DNA from: Pseudomonadota bacterium
Lineage (GTDB): Bacteria; Pseudomonadota; Gammaproteobacteria; Pseudomonadales; Moraxellaceae
Direction: 5' to 3'
DNA length: 49,864 nucleotides
NCBI GenBank assembly: GCA_021804355.1
Contig: JAJZHP010000004.1
Span: 1 to 49,864, forward strand
The notes under the pieces are model-generated. The model was not told the DNA's origin. It saw only the letters and a list, made by a program, of their open reading frames with translations, and did not search any database. This document shows, in pieces, positions 7,650 through 17,231 of the stretch; within the stretch, counting starts at the first letter, position 1, and every line of letters begins with the position of its first letter. Both the position numbers and the translations under genes were made by a program.

Positions 7650-9593
7650 ATGGAGACTGATACTTCCCAAGTCGCGCTGCAGGCGGGTGTGCGCATATGG
7701 CTACTGGGACTGCCGAGAGCCGTCAAGCAGCTGTTGCTACTGATGTGTGACTCACTATTGTTGCCGGTGGCTGTTTGGCTGGCTTACAGTATACGCACAG
7801 GCGGTTTCTGGTGGCCATCTTCATTACTAGCCGTTATGCCAGCGGTGGTGGCAGTTTTAACGGCGCTAGCCGTATTTTTGCGCTCCGGACTCTATCTGAC
7901 CGTCGTTAGGTACATGAATGCATCCTCAGTCAATATCATGATGCTGGGGATCAGTCTGGCAACACTGACCTTTAGTCTAAGTCTCTATGTTTTTCATGAT
8001 TTCCCATTAAAATCAGTGCCTTTGCTGTTCTGGTTTATTGCTCTGGCCTTGATTGGGGGCGCGCGGTTATTTGCTCAACTTTATTTGCGACGATTTTCTG
8101 CTGGCATGGCTGAGCCTGTCATCATCTATGGTGCAGGATCAACAGGGACCCAGCTCAGAAGTGCCTTGATCCAGAGTTACCGCTATAACGTTGTTGCCTA
8201 CGTGGATGATAACCCGCAGCTTTGGAATATGGTGATTCAGGGTGTTAAGGTGCACGCACCTATACATTTGGCCCAGTTAGCGCATACCTTGCACGTGCGG
8301 CAGATATTTCTGGCTATACCCTCAGCCGGCCTGGATCGCCGTAGGGCTGTCATTGCTGAGTTAGAGCCTCTGGCCTTGAAGGTTAAAACCTTGCCTTCCA
8401 TGGGCGATGTGCTGATGGGCGCATTGACTATCGATGATATTCGTGATGTCGAAGTGCAAGACTTGCTAGGGCGAGAGCCTGTCCCACCTCGGGATGAATT
8501 ACTGACAGCTTGTGTTGATCAGAAGGTAGTCTTAGTCACGGGTGCGGGCGGTAGTATAGGTTCCGAGCTTTGTCGTCAGATACTCAGGCTCAAGCCAGCG
8601 CGGTTGGTTATGCTGGATATTAGTGAGTATTCACTCTATGTGCTTCAGCAAGAACTGACCCCTATGGCACTGGAGCATGGTGTTGAGCTGTTCTTCATGT
8701 TAGGTAATGTGACTGACCGGGAACGCATGCATCGTATTATGACAGTCTACAAGGTGCGTACCGTTTACCATGCAGCGGCTTATAAGCACGTTCCTATGGT
8801 GGAAAGCAACGTCATGGAAGGGGTGAGAAACAATGTGTGGGGTACTCTGATCACGGCTGAAGTTGCTGAGGCTGCTGGCGTAGAATCTTTGGTACTGATA
8901 TCGACCGATAAGGCGGTTCGGCCGACGAATGTTATGGGTGCTAGCAAACGATTAGCCGAAATGATCGTTCAGGCGAAGTCAGATCCCAACGCAAAAATGC
9001 GAAGTTCTATCGTGCGATTTGGCAATGTCCTGGGGTCTTCAGGTTCTGTCGTGCCGCTTTTTATGCAGCAAATACGTCAAGGTGGACCGGTTACCGTGAC
9101 GCATCCAGAGGCTTTCAGGTATTTCATGAGTTTGCAGGAGGCCGCTCAATTGGTCATACAAGCTGGTGCCTTGACGCGAGGTGGGGATGTATTCTTACTG
9201 GATATGGGCGAGCCAGTACGTATTGCTGATCTGGCGCGCAAGATGATACATCTGGCAGGGATGAGCGTACGCGAGGAAGGTAATTCCGAGGGTGATATCA
9301 TTTTGAATTTTATGGGATTGAGGCCGGGGGAAAAACTTCATGAAGAGCTGCTGATCAGTGGTGAAGTTACAGGGACAGTGCATCCTCGCATACTTCGGGC
9401 GCAAGAAAGTCATCCTAATGCCCAGGGCATGATCGAAATTTTGGCCCAGGTCCAATACTGGCTGGAGCGGGCTGATGAGGCTGCATTAGCTCAATACTTA
9501 TTGGCGCTTGCATGTCAAGGTGATGCTCTTGAAAGTCGATCAACGTCACCACGGATCGGTGAACCGGGTTATGAGTTCAAGCCGTGGCATTAA
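7650..9593 (+). CDS. Membrane-bound nucleotide-sugar 4,6-dehydratase (WbpM/CapD/FlaA1-like), copy 2
   Basis: 647 residues from the ATG 7650, preceded by AAGGCGG nine bases upstream; an in-frame TTG at 7641 is less likely. The domains are as in copy 1: N-terminal helices to about residue 150, GAGSTG (161-166), TGAGGSIG (297-304), then the S-T-D-K block and a catalytic Met-x3-Lys. The proteins are highly similar throughout, for example RLWLLGLPR/RIWLLGLPR and VRFGNVLGSSGSVVPLFM in both, so they arose by tandem duplication. Conservation of all motifs in both copies argues that both are active, perhaps on different sugars or making separate inputs for the transferase at 9619. Substrate not determinable. 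Confidence 0.9.
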   Translation: METDTSQVALQAGVRIWLLGLPRAVKQLLLLMCDSLLLPVAVWLAYSIRTGGFWWPSSLLAVMPAVVAVLTALAVFLRSGLYLTVVRYMNASSVNIMMLGISLATLTFSLSLYVFHDFPLKSVPLLFWFIALALIGGARLFAQLYLRRFSAGMAEPVIIYGAGSTGTQLRSALIQSYRYNVVAYVDDNPQLWNMVIQGVKVHAPIHLAQLAHTLHVRQIFLAIPSAGLDRRRAVIAELEPLALKVKTLPSMGDVLMGALTIDDIRDVEVQDLLGREPVPPRDELLTACVDQKVVLVTGAGGSIGSELCRQILRLKPARLVMLDISEYSLYVLQQELTPMALEHGVELFFMLGNVTDRERMHRIMTVYKVRTVYHAAAYKHVPMVESNVMEGVRNNVWGTLITAEVAEAAGVESLVLISTDKAVRPTNVMGASKRLAEMIVQAKSDPNAKMRSSIVRFGNVLGSSGSVVPLFMQQIRQGGPVTVTHPEAFRYFMSLQEAAQLVIQAGALTRGGDVFLLDMGEPVRIADLARKMIHLAGMSVREEGNSEGDIILNFMGLRPGEKLHEELLISGEVTGTVHPRILRAQESHPNAQGMIEILAQVQYWLERADEAALAQYLLALACQGDALESRSTSPRIGEPGYEFKPWH

Positions 9594-9618
9594 GCATACG
9601 GATATTCAAGGCGGTGCC

Positions 9619-10191
9619 ATGAGGCAGACCGTGAAACGGGCTTTGGATCTGCTCATAGCGGGGCCTGCCCTGCTGCTGGCGCTGCCACTGATGGCTGTGT
9701 TGGCTATCCTGATAAAATTGACGTCTCCGGGTCCTGTTTTTTACTGGTCTCGTCGTATAGGTCGACATAACTGTAATTTTCAGATGCCCAAATTTCGCAG
9801 CATGCGTATGGATGCTCCCCAGGTGGCGACACATTTGTTAGCGCAGCCAGAACATTGGTTGACCCCCTGTGGGGCATTTTTACGACGTAGTAGTCTGGAT
9901 GAATTACCCCAGCTCTGGTGTGTCATAACGGGCAGTATGAGTTTGGTGGGCCCTCGTCCTGCCTTGTTTAATCAGCAAGACTTAATAGCTCTGCGCACCC
10001 GGGATGGGGTGCATGAATTACAGCCAGGAATTACCGGGTGGGCGCAGGTCAATGGACGAGATGACTTGCCCATACCGGTAAAGGTGGCGTTTGACCGGGA
10101 GTATAGGGAACGTCAGAGCTTGGGCATGGATTTATATATTCTCGCTTTAACCTGCGTTCGCGTTCTGGGGCAGCGAGGTATCAGGCACTGA
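9619..10191 (+). CDS. Initiating sugar-phosphate transferase (bacterial sugar transferase family)
   Basis: 190 residues from the ATG 9619, which has AAGGCGG upstream; an earlier in-frame ATG at 9508 lies inside the previous gene and adds nothing recognisable. Features of the PglC/WcaJ/WbaP catalytic core are clear: an N-terminal reentrant hydrophobic segment (residues 8-33), TSPGPVFYWSRRIGR, the FRSMR block at 59-63, RRSSLDELPQL with the catalytic Asp94-Glu95, SLVGPRPAL and ITGWAQVNGRD. Its size fits the short PglC-like form. It would load a sugar-1-phosphate from a UDP-sugar onto undecaprenyl phosphate to start a glycan chain. The two upstream dehydratases may supply its substrate. No polymerase or flippase lies in the window. 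Confidence 0.9.
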   Translation: MRQTVKRALDLLIAGPALLLALPLMAVLAILIKLTSPGPVFYWSRRIGRHNCNFQMPKFRSMRMDAPQVATHLLAQPEHWLTPCGAFLRRSSLDELPQLWCVITGSMSLVGPRPALFNQQDLIALRTRDGVHELQPGITGWAQVNGRDDLPIPVKVAFDREYRERQSLGMDLYILALTCVRVLGQRGIRH

Positions 10192-10286
10192 GCTTTGCGA
10201 CAGGATCAGGATTAATGGTAGCTAGCCGTGTGATAGGCGCTGCACAGTGCTAAACTGAAAAGGAATAAGGACATGGGTTTTTGATT

Positions 10287-10784
10287 ATGCGTATCTTGAT
10301 GGTAATGCTTATGATGGGAATGATACTGCCCAGCTGTGCAGACATTTACCGCAAAATCGAGGATGGACAGGTGATCTTCTCTGATCATCCCTTTGACGGC
10401 GCAGAACGCATTGAAGAACGCCAGATCAATACCGTACCAGCTTATACAGGTAATCCTTCCACCGACTCAGACAGTCAGACGAAAAATCCTCACCCGGCAG
10501 CGTTCAAAATCACGTTGGCATCTCCGCAAGATGGGCAAACCTATGCCTACGGTACGCCCGTGCCCCTGGCCCTGACCATTGATCCATCCGTGCCTCCAGG
10601 AGATCATGTGGTCCTGATGTTAGACGGTCAGGCTTTAGATCCGCATACAGGCACACTCAATCAGCTTGATCGTGGCCAGCATAATCTGCAGGTCAATATT
10701 AGCAGCGCTAAAGGGCTAGTTATTGCTTCAAAAGCGGTTTCATTCACCGTTTATCAACACTCAGCGATGGGCCCCCATCCCTGA
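10287..10784 (+). CDS. Secreted DUF4124-domain protein
   Basis: 165 residues from ATG 10287, or 167 if the TTG at 10281 is used. An N-terminal hydrophobic segment ending near SCA is a likely signal peptide. DIYRKIEDGQVIFSDHPFDGAE is the DUF4124 motif (Tyr-Lys-x-x-Asp-Gly-x-x-x-x-Ser-Asp). A low-complexity linker leads into a C-terminal half of Ig-like beta character (ITLASPQDGQTY ... HNLQVNISSAKGLV). Such periplasmic proteins are common near glutamine synthetase and ntr genes in gammaproteobacteria, but their role is unknown. The stop TGA shares one base with an ATG of the glnE frame, implying a joint transcript. Confidence 0.75.
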   Translation: MRILMVMLMMGMILPSCADIYRKIEDGQVIFSDHPFDGAERIEERQINTVPAYTGNPSTDSDSQTKNPHPAAFKITLASPQDGQTYAYGTPVPLALTIDPSVPPGDHVVLMLDGQALDPHTGTLNQLDRGQHNLQVNISSAKGLVIASKAVSFTVYQHSAMGPHP

Positions 10785-10804
10785 TGCTGCATGGGGGTAA
10801 CGCC

Positions 10805-13489
10805 ATGCCTGGTGATCTAACTTCAGCTCTTGAACTATCTCCCTACCTCCGTAGCTTACAGCGTAATGACCATGTAGATCTGAATCAGGCCTGGGCCAGC
10901 CGGTCTGATGCTCGCTCCTATGAGGCATGGATGGATCGAGTGCGTGCAGTAGTCATGGGAGTTTCAGATGAAGCTGACCTGATGCAGCGTTTACGTTGGT
11001 TGCGCCAGCAGGAACAGGCCAGATTTATATTTCGCGAACTCTCTGAAGACTTTTCCAGCCATGAAAATTTTGCTGGCTTGAGTGCTTTTGCTGATGCCTG
11101 TATTAAAGCCGCCCTTGCCTGGTTAGAAATGGAGATGAAGGTTACGGGTCTCATCGTCCTGGCGCTAGGTAAGCTGGGAGGTGAAGAGCTGAATCTGTCA
11201 TCCGATATCGATCTTATATTTGCCTGCACAGATACCGCTGATGTGCAGATGCTACAACTGCAAGGCCAGCGCCTCATCCGTATTCTGGATGCCTTAACAG
11301 GTGATGGGCGAGTATTTCGAGTGGATATGCGACTACGCCCCTGGGGCGAGGGAAGTGCCCTGGTCTATCGTTGTTCGGCGATGGAAGCCTACTATGAACA
11401 GCATGGTCGAGACTGGGAACGCTATGCGCTCGTCAAGGCAAGACCGGTTGCTGGAGCGTGTCAGGCTGGAGAGGATTTACTTACCCAACTGCGCCCGTTC
11501 ATTTTTCGTCGTTATATCGATTTTGGTGCTTTGCAAGCCGTCCGCCAGATGAAAGCCTTGATAGAGCGCGAAGAGCGACGGCGCGGTGATGACAACATCA
11601 AATTGGGTGTGGGGGGGATACGTGAAATTGAATTTATTATACAGGTGTTTCAGCTATTGCGCGGCGGCCGTGACCGTGAATTACAGAGCCGGTCAACCCT
11701 GACAGCCTTGGCTGTATTGGAGAATCGGCAACTATTGCCAGCTGCGGATGCCCGGGATTTACGCTCGCATTATTTGTACTTACGGCATTTGGAACATATA
11801 TTACAGGCGCAGGATGATCGGCAGACTCAGGTGCTTCCGGTGGATCCCGTAAGCCGACAACGAGTTGCCCTTGCCATGGGCTACCTGAACTGGCAGGAGC
11901 TGGAAGTTGACTTGGTGCATTGCCGCCAGCGTGTTCAGAGTGTATTTAGAAATGTTGTGTCACCGCCCTCGTCAGAGTCAGATAATCAAGAATACACCGA
12001 ATTTAGGGATTGCTGGTCAGGCTTGTTGGATGCCCCGATAGCATGGTTAACGGAACAAGGCTATGCCGATGCGGCTTTGCTCTGGCAGCAGCTCAGTACC
12101 TTGGCTTCCAGTCGAAAACTGCGGGGGTTGAGTGCACTGGCACGCGAGCGACTCGATACCTTTATGCCGATGTTAATCAAGCGAGCATTGCAGGTCAGTG
12201 ATCCTGGTCTGGCAGTTATGCGCCTGCTTCCCCTGGTAGAGTCGGTTTTGCAACGTACGGTATATCTGGTCATGCTCATGGAGTCTCCCGAACGACTAAT
12301 GCGTTTACTTGAAATCGTCGTCGCCAGTCCCTGGATCGCTGAAGAGCTGGCGCGTTATCCCATATTATTGGATGAGTTACTGTCGACACCCACCCTGACC
12401 GAGCCACCTTCCCAGACTAATTACCGGGATGAACTGCAACAGATGTTATTGCGCTTGCCAGAGCAGGATCTGGAATCAAGCATGCAGGTGTTGCGATTGT
12501 TTCAGAAAGGCCGAGTGCTGCAGGTTGCCGCCGCCGATGTCAATGGACAGCTACCTCTCATGCAGGTTAGTGATGCCCTGACACATATTGCCGAGGCGGT
12601 TTTGGAGGTCGTCCTGAATCTTGCTTGGCGAGATCTAACGGCACGCCACGGACTCCCCGGGTTGCAGGAGGATAGACGTCACTTCATGGTGGTGGCCTAT
12701 GGCAAGTTGGGCGGGCTGGAATTGGGGTATGGCAGTGATCTGGATCTGGTATTTATTCATGATGGTGATGAGCAGGGCATGACTACCGGACCACTAGCTC
12801 TGGATCAGGCATCTTTCTTTGCCCGACTGGGACAGAAAATGATACATATTCTGACAGCATCCATGGCAGAAGGGCGTCTGTATGAAGTGGATATGCGGTT
12901 GCGCCCTTCGGGGCATTCAGGCTTGCTAGTCACGTCGATACATGCATTCCAGCGTTATCAGGAACAGGCAGCATGGTTGTGGGAACATCAGGCATTGGTC
13001 CGCGCACGTCCTGTGGTGGGGGATGAGCAACTTGCTGCAGCTTTTGCTGCGCTGCGTCAGGAAATACTCTGCCGCCCCAGGGACCTGCGAATGCTGGCGC
13101 AAGAGGTTGCGGGTATGCGTGAAAAGATGCATAAGTCGGGGCAACATGCGCAGCAGAAGATAAATCCGCAACAGTTTTATATCAAACATGATGCGGGAGG
13201 TATCGTCGATATCGAATTTATGGTGCAATATGGCGTACTCGCTTGGGCCCATAACTATCCAGAGCTTACCCGGTTCACGGATAATGTCCGCATCCTCGAG
13301 GGATTTGTCACCCAACATCTGCTTGCTGCAGAGGATGTGGATATACTGCGGCGAGCCTATATGGCCTACCGAAAACGTATGCATCGCCTGGCCCTGGCAC
13401 AGGAGCCGGATTGGGTCGATGTTGAGGAATTTGGTGATTTGCCTGACAAAGTGCGTCAGTTGTGGGCAAAGCTCATCGTTAGTGTCTGA
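10805..13489 (+). CDS. glnE: Bifunctional glutamine synthetase adenylyltransferase/deadenylase
   Basis: 894 residues from the ATG 10805, which has a GGGGG element just upstream; ATG 10784, overlapping the preceding stop, is the alternative. Two nucleotidyltransferase domains are present. The N-terminal adenylyl-removing half has GKLGGEELNLSSDIDL (D134, D136), and the C-terminal adenylyl-transferase half has GKLGGLELGYGSDLDL (D645, D647). VGGIREIEF and GGIVDIEF mark the linked helical regions. The enzyme attaches or removes AMP on Tyr398 of GlnA in response to PII and glutamine, so it directly controls the glnA product encoded upstream. Slightly shorter than E. coli GlnE (946). Confidence 0.97.
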   Translation: MPGDLTSALELSPYLRSLQRNDHVDLNQAWASRSDARSYEAWMDRVRAVVMGVSDEADLMQRLRWLRQQEQARFIFRELSEDFSSHENFAGLSAFADACIKAALAWLEMEMKVTGLIVLALGKLGGEELNLSSDIDLIFACTDTADVQMLQLQGQRLIRILDALTGDGRVFRVDMRLRPWGEGSALVYRCSAMEAYYEQHGRDWERYALVKARPVAGACQAGEDLLTQLRPFIFRRYIDFGALQAVRQMKALIEREERRRGDDNIKLGVGGIREIEFIIQVFQLLRGGRDRELQSRSTLTALAVLENRQLLPAADARDLRSHYLYLRHLEHILQAQDDRQTQVLPVDPVSRQRVALAMGYLNWQELEVDLVHCRQRVQSVFRNVVSPPSSESDNQEYTEFRDCWSGLLDAPIAWLTEQGYADAALLWQQLSTLASSRKLRGLSALARERLDTFMPMLIKRALQVSDPGLAVMRLLPLVESVLQRTVYLVMLMESPERLMRLLEIVVASPWIAEELARYPILLDELLSTPTLTEPPSQTNYRDELQQMLLRLPEQDLESSMQVLRLFQKGRVLQVAAADVNGQLPLMQVSDALTHIAEAVLEVVLNLAWRDLTARHGLPGLQEDRRHFMVVAYGKLGGLELGYGSDLDLVFIHDGDEQGMTTGPLALDQASFFARLGQKMIHILTASMAEGRLYEVDMRLRPSGHSGLLVTSIHAFQRYQEQAAWLWEHQALVRARPVVGDEQLAAAFAALRQEILCRPRDLRMLAQEVAGMREKMHKSGQHAQQKINPQQFYIKHDAGGIVDIEFMVQYGVLAWAHNYPELTRFTDNVRILEGFVTQHLLAAEDVDILRRAYMAYRKRMHRLALAQEPDWVDVEEFGDLPDKVRQLWAKLIVSV

Positions 13490-13506
13490 ATTGAGGAGTC
13501 AGCGTG

Positions 13507-14430
13507 ATGTCGATGTCCGATAGAAATGGAGTCATTTGGTACGATGGGCAATTGGTGCCCTGGCGTGAAGCAACGACCCATGTACTAACCCATACCCTGC
13601 ATTATGGGATGGGAGTTTTTGAAGGAGTACGTGCCTATGAGACTGATCAGGGTACCTCCATATTTCGTCTGGAAGATCATACCGGGCGATTATTTGACTC
13701 TGCACATATCATGGCCATGAAGATTCCTTACTCGCGCGAAGAAATCAATGAAGCGCAACGCGCAGCGGTACGTGAAAATAACCTACCAGCTGCCTATATA
13801 CGCCCCATGGTTTTTTACGGCAGTGAGGGTATGGGACTGCGGGCATCCAACCTGCAGGTTCATGTCATTGTGGCTGCCTGGGAATGGGGTGCGTATATGG
13901 GGGCTGAAGCTTTGGAACGAGGTATCAAGGTTCGCACCTCAAGCTATACCCGACACCACGTCAATATCTCCATGACCCGGGCTAAAGCTAATGGCCATTA
14001 CATCAACTCAATGCTTGCTTTACAGGAAGCACTGAGCGGCGGGGCTGATGAAGCCCTGTTGCTGGATCCTGAGGGTTATGTGGCTGAAGGTTCAGGAGAA
14101 AATGTTTTTCTGGTGCGTGATGGTGTGCTTTACACCCCGGAATTGACAGCATGCCTCAATGGCATAACACGCAAAACCGTTTTTGCCTTAGCCGCTGATT
14201 TGGGTCTGCCTGTGGTGGAAAAACGTATAACCCGTGATGAGGTCTATATTGCGGATGAGGCATTCTTTACTGGAACCGCCGCTGAAGTGACGCCTATACG
14301 TGAACTTGACGGACGTCAGATTGGCATAGGTAGGAGAGGCCCGGTCACTGAGAAACTTCAGGCTTTATATTTTGATACGGTCCATGGGCGGTTGCCCGGC
14401 CATAGGAGTTGGCTGACTCCGGTAGCATGA
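13507..14430 (+). CDS. ilvE: Branched-chain amino acid aminotransferase
   Basis: 307 residues from ATG 13507, eight bases after GAGGAG; the GTG at 13504 is less likely. It is a PLP fold type IV aminotransferase. Lys160 in TRAKANGHYINSML is the Schiff-base lysine. EGSGENVFLVRDG and FFTGTAAEVTPIRELDG are the usual cofactor and substrate blocks. It catalyses the last step of Leu, Ile and Val synthesis using glutamate as amino donor. It sits 17 bases after glnE and its TGA overlaps the waaF start (ATGA). Confidence 0.95.
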   Translation: MSMSDRNGVIWYDGQLVPWREATTHVLTHTLHYGMGVFEGVRAYETDQGTSIFRLEDHTGRLFDSAHIMAMKIPYSREEINEAQRAAVRENNLPAAYIRPMVFYGSEGMGLRASNLQVHVIVAAWEWGAYMGAEALERGIKVRTSSYTRHHVNISMTRAKANGHYINSMLALQEALSGGADEALLLDPEGYVAEGSGENVFLVRDGVLYTPELTACLNGITRKTVFALAADLGLPVVEKRITRDEVYIADEAFFTGTAAEVTPIRELDGRQIGIGRRGPVTEKLQALYFDTVHGRLPGHRSWLTPVA

Positions 14431-15470
14431 TGGCTGAACGTCGTATATTGATTGTCGGTGCTGCCTGGGTAGGTGACATGGTGATGAGTCAGCCGCTCTT
14501 CAGTTACCTGCATCAGGTGTATGGGGCGGCGACCTCTATTGATGTTCTGGCGCCGGCCTGGAGTCGTCCCGTGCTGTCTCGTATGGCAGAAGTTAGGCAT
14601 GTGCTGGATTTGCCCCTGGGCCATGGACGACTGGGGCTGGGGCAGCGCTGGCGATTGGGGCGGTCACTTCGGTCTGCCGCCTATGATCAGGCCATCGTGT
14701 TGCCTAATTCCTGGAAATCAGCGTGGATACCCTGGGCTGCCGCCATTGCACAACGTACCGGTTGGCGCGGCGAATGGCGTTATGGCTTGCTCAATGATCT
14801 GCGAATTCTTGATGCTCAGGCACTGCCCCGCATGGTAGACCGTTTCATGGCGCTGGCTGTTCCTGAAGGAGCAGATCTCCCTGTAGCTCAACCACCACGT
14901 TTGCAGACGGACGTGGCATCCTTGCAGCAGGCCTTGGTTGAACTGAATCTTGATGTTCAGAGTCCTCTGGTAGCCCTGTGTCCTGGGGCCGAATTCGGCC
15001 CCTCAAAGCAGTGGTCAGCTCGGCATTTTGCTTATCTGGCTCAGCAATTTCTGCGGCGTGGTTATCAGGTCTGGATCATGGGATCGTCAGCTGATGCAGA
15101 CATTGCCCAGCAGATTATGGCGATGATTCCTGAAGCCCTGCGTTCAGGCTGTCAGTCGCTAGCGGGTAAGACGCGTTTGGATCAGGCGATTGATCTGCTG
15201 AGTTGTCCAGATCTTGTCGTCAGTAATGATTCTGGGTTGATGCATATTGCGGCGGCTATTCGACCGGATCGCCCACTATGGGCACTTTATGGTTCCACCT
15301 CCCCAGTGTTCACACCACCGCTGGCTCCTGCTGCCCATATATTGCGCCGCGAACTGCCCTGCAGCCCTTGTTTTAAAAGGGTGTGTCCGTTAGGACACCA
15401 TGCCTGTATGGAAGAGCTAACGCCTGATACCGTGCTATCGCAGGCCCTCCTGCCAAGGCAGGGCCTATGA
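14427..15470 (+). CDS. waaF: ADP-heptose:LPS heptosyltransferase II
   Basis: About 347 residues from ATG 14427, overlapping the ilvE stop; ATG 14430 is equally possible. It is a GT-B glycosyltransferase of family 9. ILIVGAAWVGDMVMSQPLF is the N-terminal acceptor-side signature. The C-terminal half has LCPGAEFGPSKQWSARHFA and VSNDSGLMHIAAA for ADP-heptose binding, then the FTPPLAP and CSPCFKRVCPLGHHACM segments typical of WaaF. It adds the second heptose of the LPS inner core on the cytoplasmic face of the inner membrane. WaaC follows directly with a 4-base overlap. Confidence 0.95.
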   Translation: MMAERRILIVGAAWVGDMVMSQPLFSYLHQVYGAATSIDVLAPAWSRPVLSRMAEVRHVLDLPLGHGRLGLGQRWRLGRSLRSAAYDQAIVLPNSWKSAWIPWAAAIAQRTGWRGEWRYGLLNDLRILDAQALPRMVDRFMALAVPEGADLPVAQPPRLQTDVASLQQALVELNLDVQSPLVALCPGAEFGPSKQWSARHFAYLAQQFLRRGYQVWIMGSSADADIAQQIMAMIPEALRSGCQSLAGKTRLDQAIDLLSCPDLVVSNDSGLMHIAAAIRPDRPLWALYGSTSPVFTPPLAPAAHILRRELPCSPCFKRVCPLGHHACMEELTPDTVLSQALLPRQGL

Positions 15471-16471
15471 GAGTGTTGCTGATCAAAACCTCTTCCTTAG
15501 GCGATGTTGTGCATACCTATGCAGCACTTACAGATGCCGCACGAGCTTTGCCTGATTTGTATATTGACTGGGTTGTTGAAGAGGCTTATGCCGAATTACC
15601 TCGCCTGCATCCTCAGGTCCGTGAGGTCATCCCTGTCCAGCTAAGGCGCTGGCGCCGTACGCCCTGGGCTCGCAATACGCGCCAAGCCTGGGCAGCGTTA
15701 CGTCAGCGTTTGCAGCAACCCTATGATGTGGTGATCGATGCGCAGGGATTGCTCAAGAGTGCCTGGCTGATGCGCCAGACGCATGGCTTAAGCGTTGGTT
15801 TTGATCGTTCCAGTGCACGCGAGCCCCTGGCAGCGTGGTTTTATGATCATAAGGTATCCGTATCACGGTCTATGCATGCTGTTGAGCGCAGCCGTCAGTT
15901 AGTAGCAGCTGCCTTGGGTTATGAAGTGCAGGGCGCAGTTGATTACGGTTTGCAGGTAAGTCCTGATAGGGCCTGCCAGGGAAGTATCTGGCTTTTACAT
16001 GGCACGACCTGGCCTACAAAACATTGGCCTGAGGGGCAATGGCGAGCCCTGGCTGAACAGTTTGCTGCTCAGGGCATACAACAGATAGTACCTTATGGAA
16101 ATGCCCTGGAAAATGAGCGGGCACAACGCTTGATCCTGGGACTGCCTGGAGCCAGGCTTTGGCAACCTCAGGGTTTGGCCAAACTGGCGGCAGCCCTTGC
16201 CAGTGCCAGGGCTGTCGTGACTGTCGATAGTGGATTAGGGCATTTAGCTGCTGCCTTACATCGCCCGGTTTGGGGGCTATACGGACCTACGGATACGACG
16301 TTGACAGGGCTTTATGGTCCTACCGTCACTAATCTGGTGAGTCAGCATCCCTGTAGTCCTTGCCTGCAGCATCATTGTGCGCTACAAAAAAAACCTAGGC
16401 CGGCAGGGTGGCCCCCCTGTATGGCTGACCATCAGGTCGATGACTTGATGCATCGTATACCTGTGAGGTAG
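15467..16471 (+). CDS. waaC: ADP-heptose:LPS heptosyltransferase I
   Basis: 334 residues, with the start overlapping the waaF stop as ATGA. It is a GT-B family 9 enzyme with the WaaC signature MRVLLIKTSSLGDVVH (catalytic Asp13), DAQGLLKSAWL and the nucleotide-sugar blocks LLHGTTWPTKHWPEGQW and VTVDSGLGHLAAAL. It transfers the first L-glycero-D-manno-heptose to the Kdo region of lipid A. It is a little longer than E. coli WaaC (319), with a Cys-rich tail around CSPCLQHHC that resembles the WaaF tail. Confidence 0.94.
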   Translation: MRVLLIKTSSLGDVVHTYAALTDAARALPDLYIDWVVEEAYAELPRLHPQVREVIPVQLRRWRRTPWARNTRQAWAALRQRLQQPYDVVIDAQGLLKSAWLMRQTHGLSVGFDRSSAREPLAAWFYDHKVSVSRSMHAVERSRQLVAAALGYEVQGAVDYGLQVSPDRACQGSIWLLHGTTWPTKHWPEGQWRALAEQFAAQGIQQIVPYGNALENERAQRLILGLPGARLWQPQGLAKLAAALASARAVVTVDSGLGHLAAALHRPVWGLYGPTDTTLTGLYGPTVTNLVSQHPCSPCLQHHCALQKKPRPAGWPPCMADHQVDDLMHRIPVR

Positions 16472-16478
16472 TGTCGGT

Positions 16479-17231
16479 ATGACTCCCGTATCTGCTGTTA
16501 TCATCACCCTGAATGAAGTGCATCGTTTGCCAGCATGTCTGGCTAGTCTTGCATTTTGTGATGAAATACTGGTGGTGGATTCTGGTAGTCAAGACGGAAC
16601 CCAAGCCCTGGCCCAACAGCTAGGTGCGCGAGTTTTACACCAGGACTGGCTGGGATTTGGTGCCCAGAAACAATGGGCGGTAGAACATGCCAGTTTTGAC
16701 TGGGTGCTTTGTGTTGATGCTGATGAGATCGTCAGTGAAACTCTGGCCGCCTCCATACAGGCTGCCTTGCAACAACCTGTGGACCATGCGTATCGATTTG
16801 CGCGTTGTAACCGGTTCCTGGGTCGGCAGCTTCGACATGGAGAAGGTTACCCTGACTTGAGTTTGCGACTATTTAATCGACAATTTGGCGCTTGGAGTCA
16901 GGATACGGTGCATGAGAAAGTTGACGTCCGGGGCAAGGTGGCTAATCTCAACGGAGACCTGCTGCACGAGTCAGATGAAACTCTGGCCCGTTATGTAGCG
17001 AAACAGAATCGATATACCAGTTTGCAAGCGGAGGCTTTGGCAGCGCGAGGGGCAAAATTTTCTGCGACACGCATGCTGATGAGTCCAGTATTCAGATTCG
17101 TTCGATTTTATATTTTCCGATTAGGATTTCTGGATGGAAGAGAAGGTTTGATCCACATCTTGATTGGTTGCCAGAACAGTTTTTTCAAATATGCCAAACT
17201 CTATGAACAAAAAACCCGAAGATCACGCTGA
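16479..17231 (+). CDS. waaE: Family 2 glycosyltransferase, WaaE/KdtX-like LPS core glucosyltransferase
   Basis: 250 residues. It has a GT-A fold with SAVIITLNEVHRLPACLASL at the N-terminus, VVDSGSQDGT and a DxD metal site in CVDADE (D80, D82). VHEKVDV and the C-terminal FRFVRFYIFRLGFLDGREG are typical of WaaE/KdtX inner-core transferases, which add a glucose to heptose I. It starts 8 bases after waaC and overlaps the next gene by 29 bases or more, so it belongs to the LPS operon. The acceptor is inferred from family and context. Confidence 0.86.
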   Translation: MTPVSAVIITLNEVHRLPACLASLAFCDEILVVDSGSQDGTQALAQQLGARVLHQDWLGFGAQKQWAVEHASFDWVLCVDADEIVSETLAASIQAALQQPVDHAYRFARCNRFLGRQLRHGEGYPDLSLRLFNRQFGAWSQDTVHEKVDVRGKVANLNGDLLHESDETLARYVAKQNRYTSLQAEALAARGAKFSATRMLMSPVFRFVRFYIFRLGFLDGREGLIHILIGCQNSFFKYAKLYEQKTRRSR

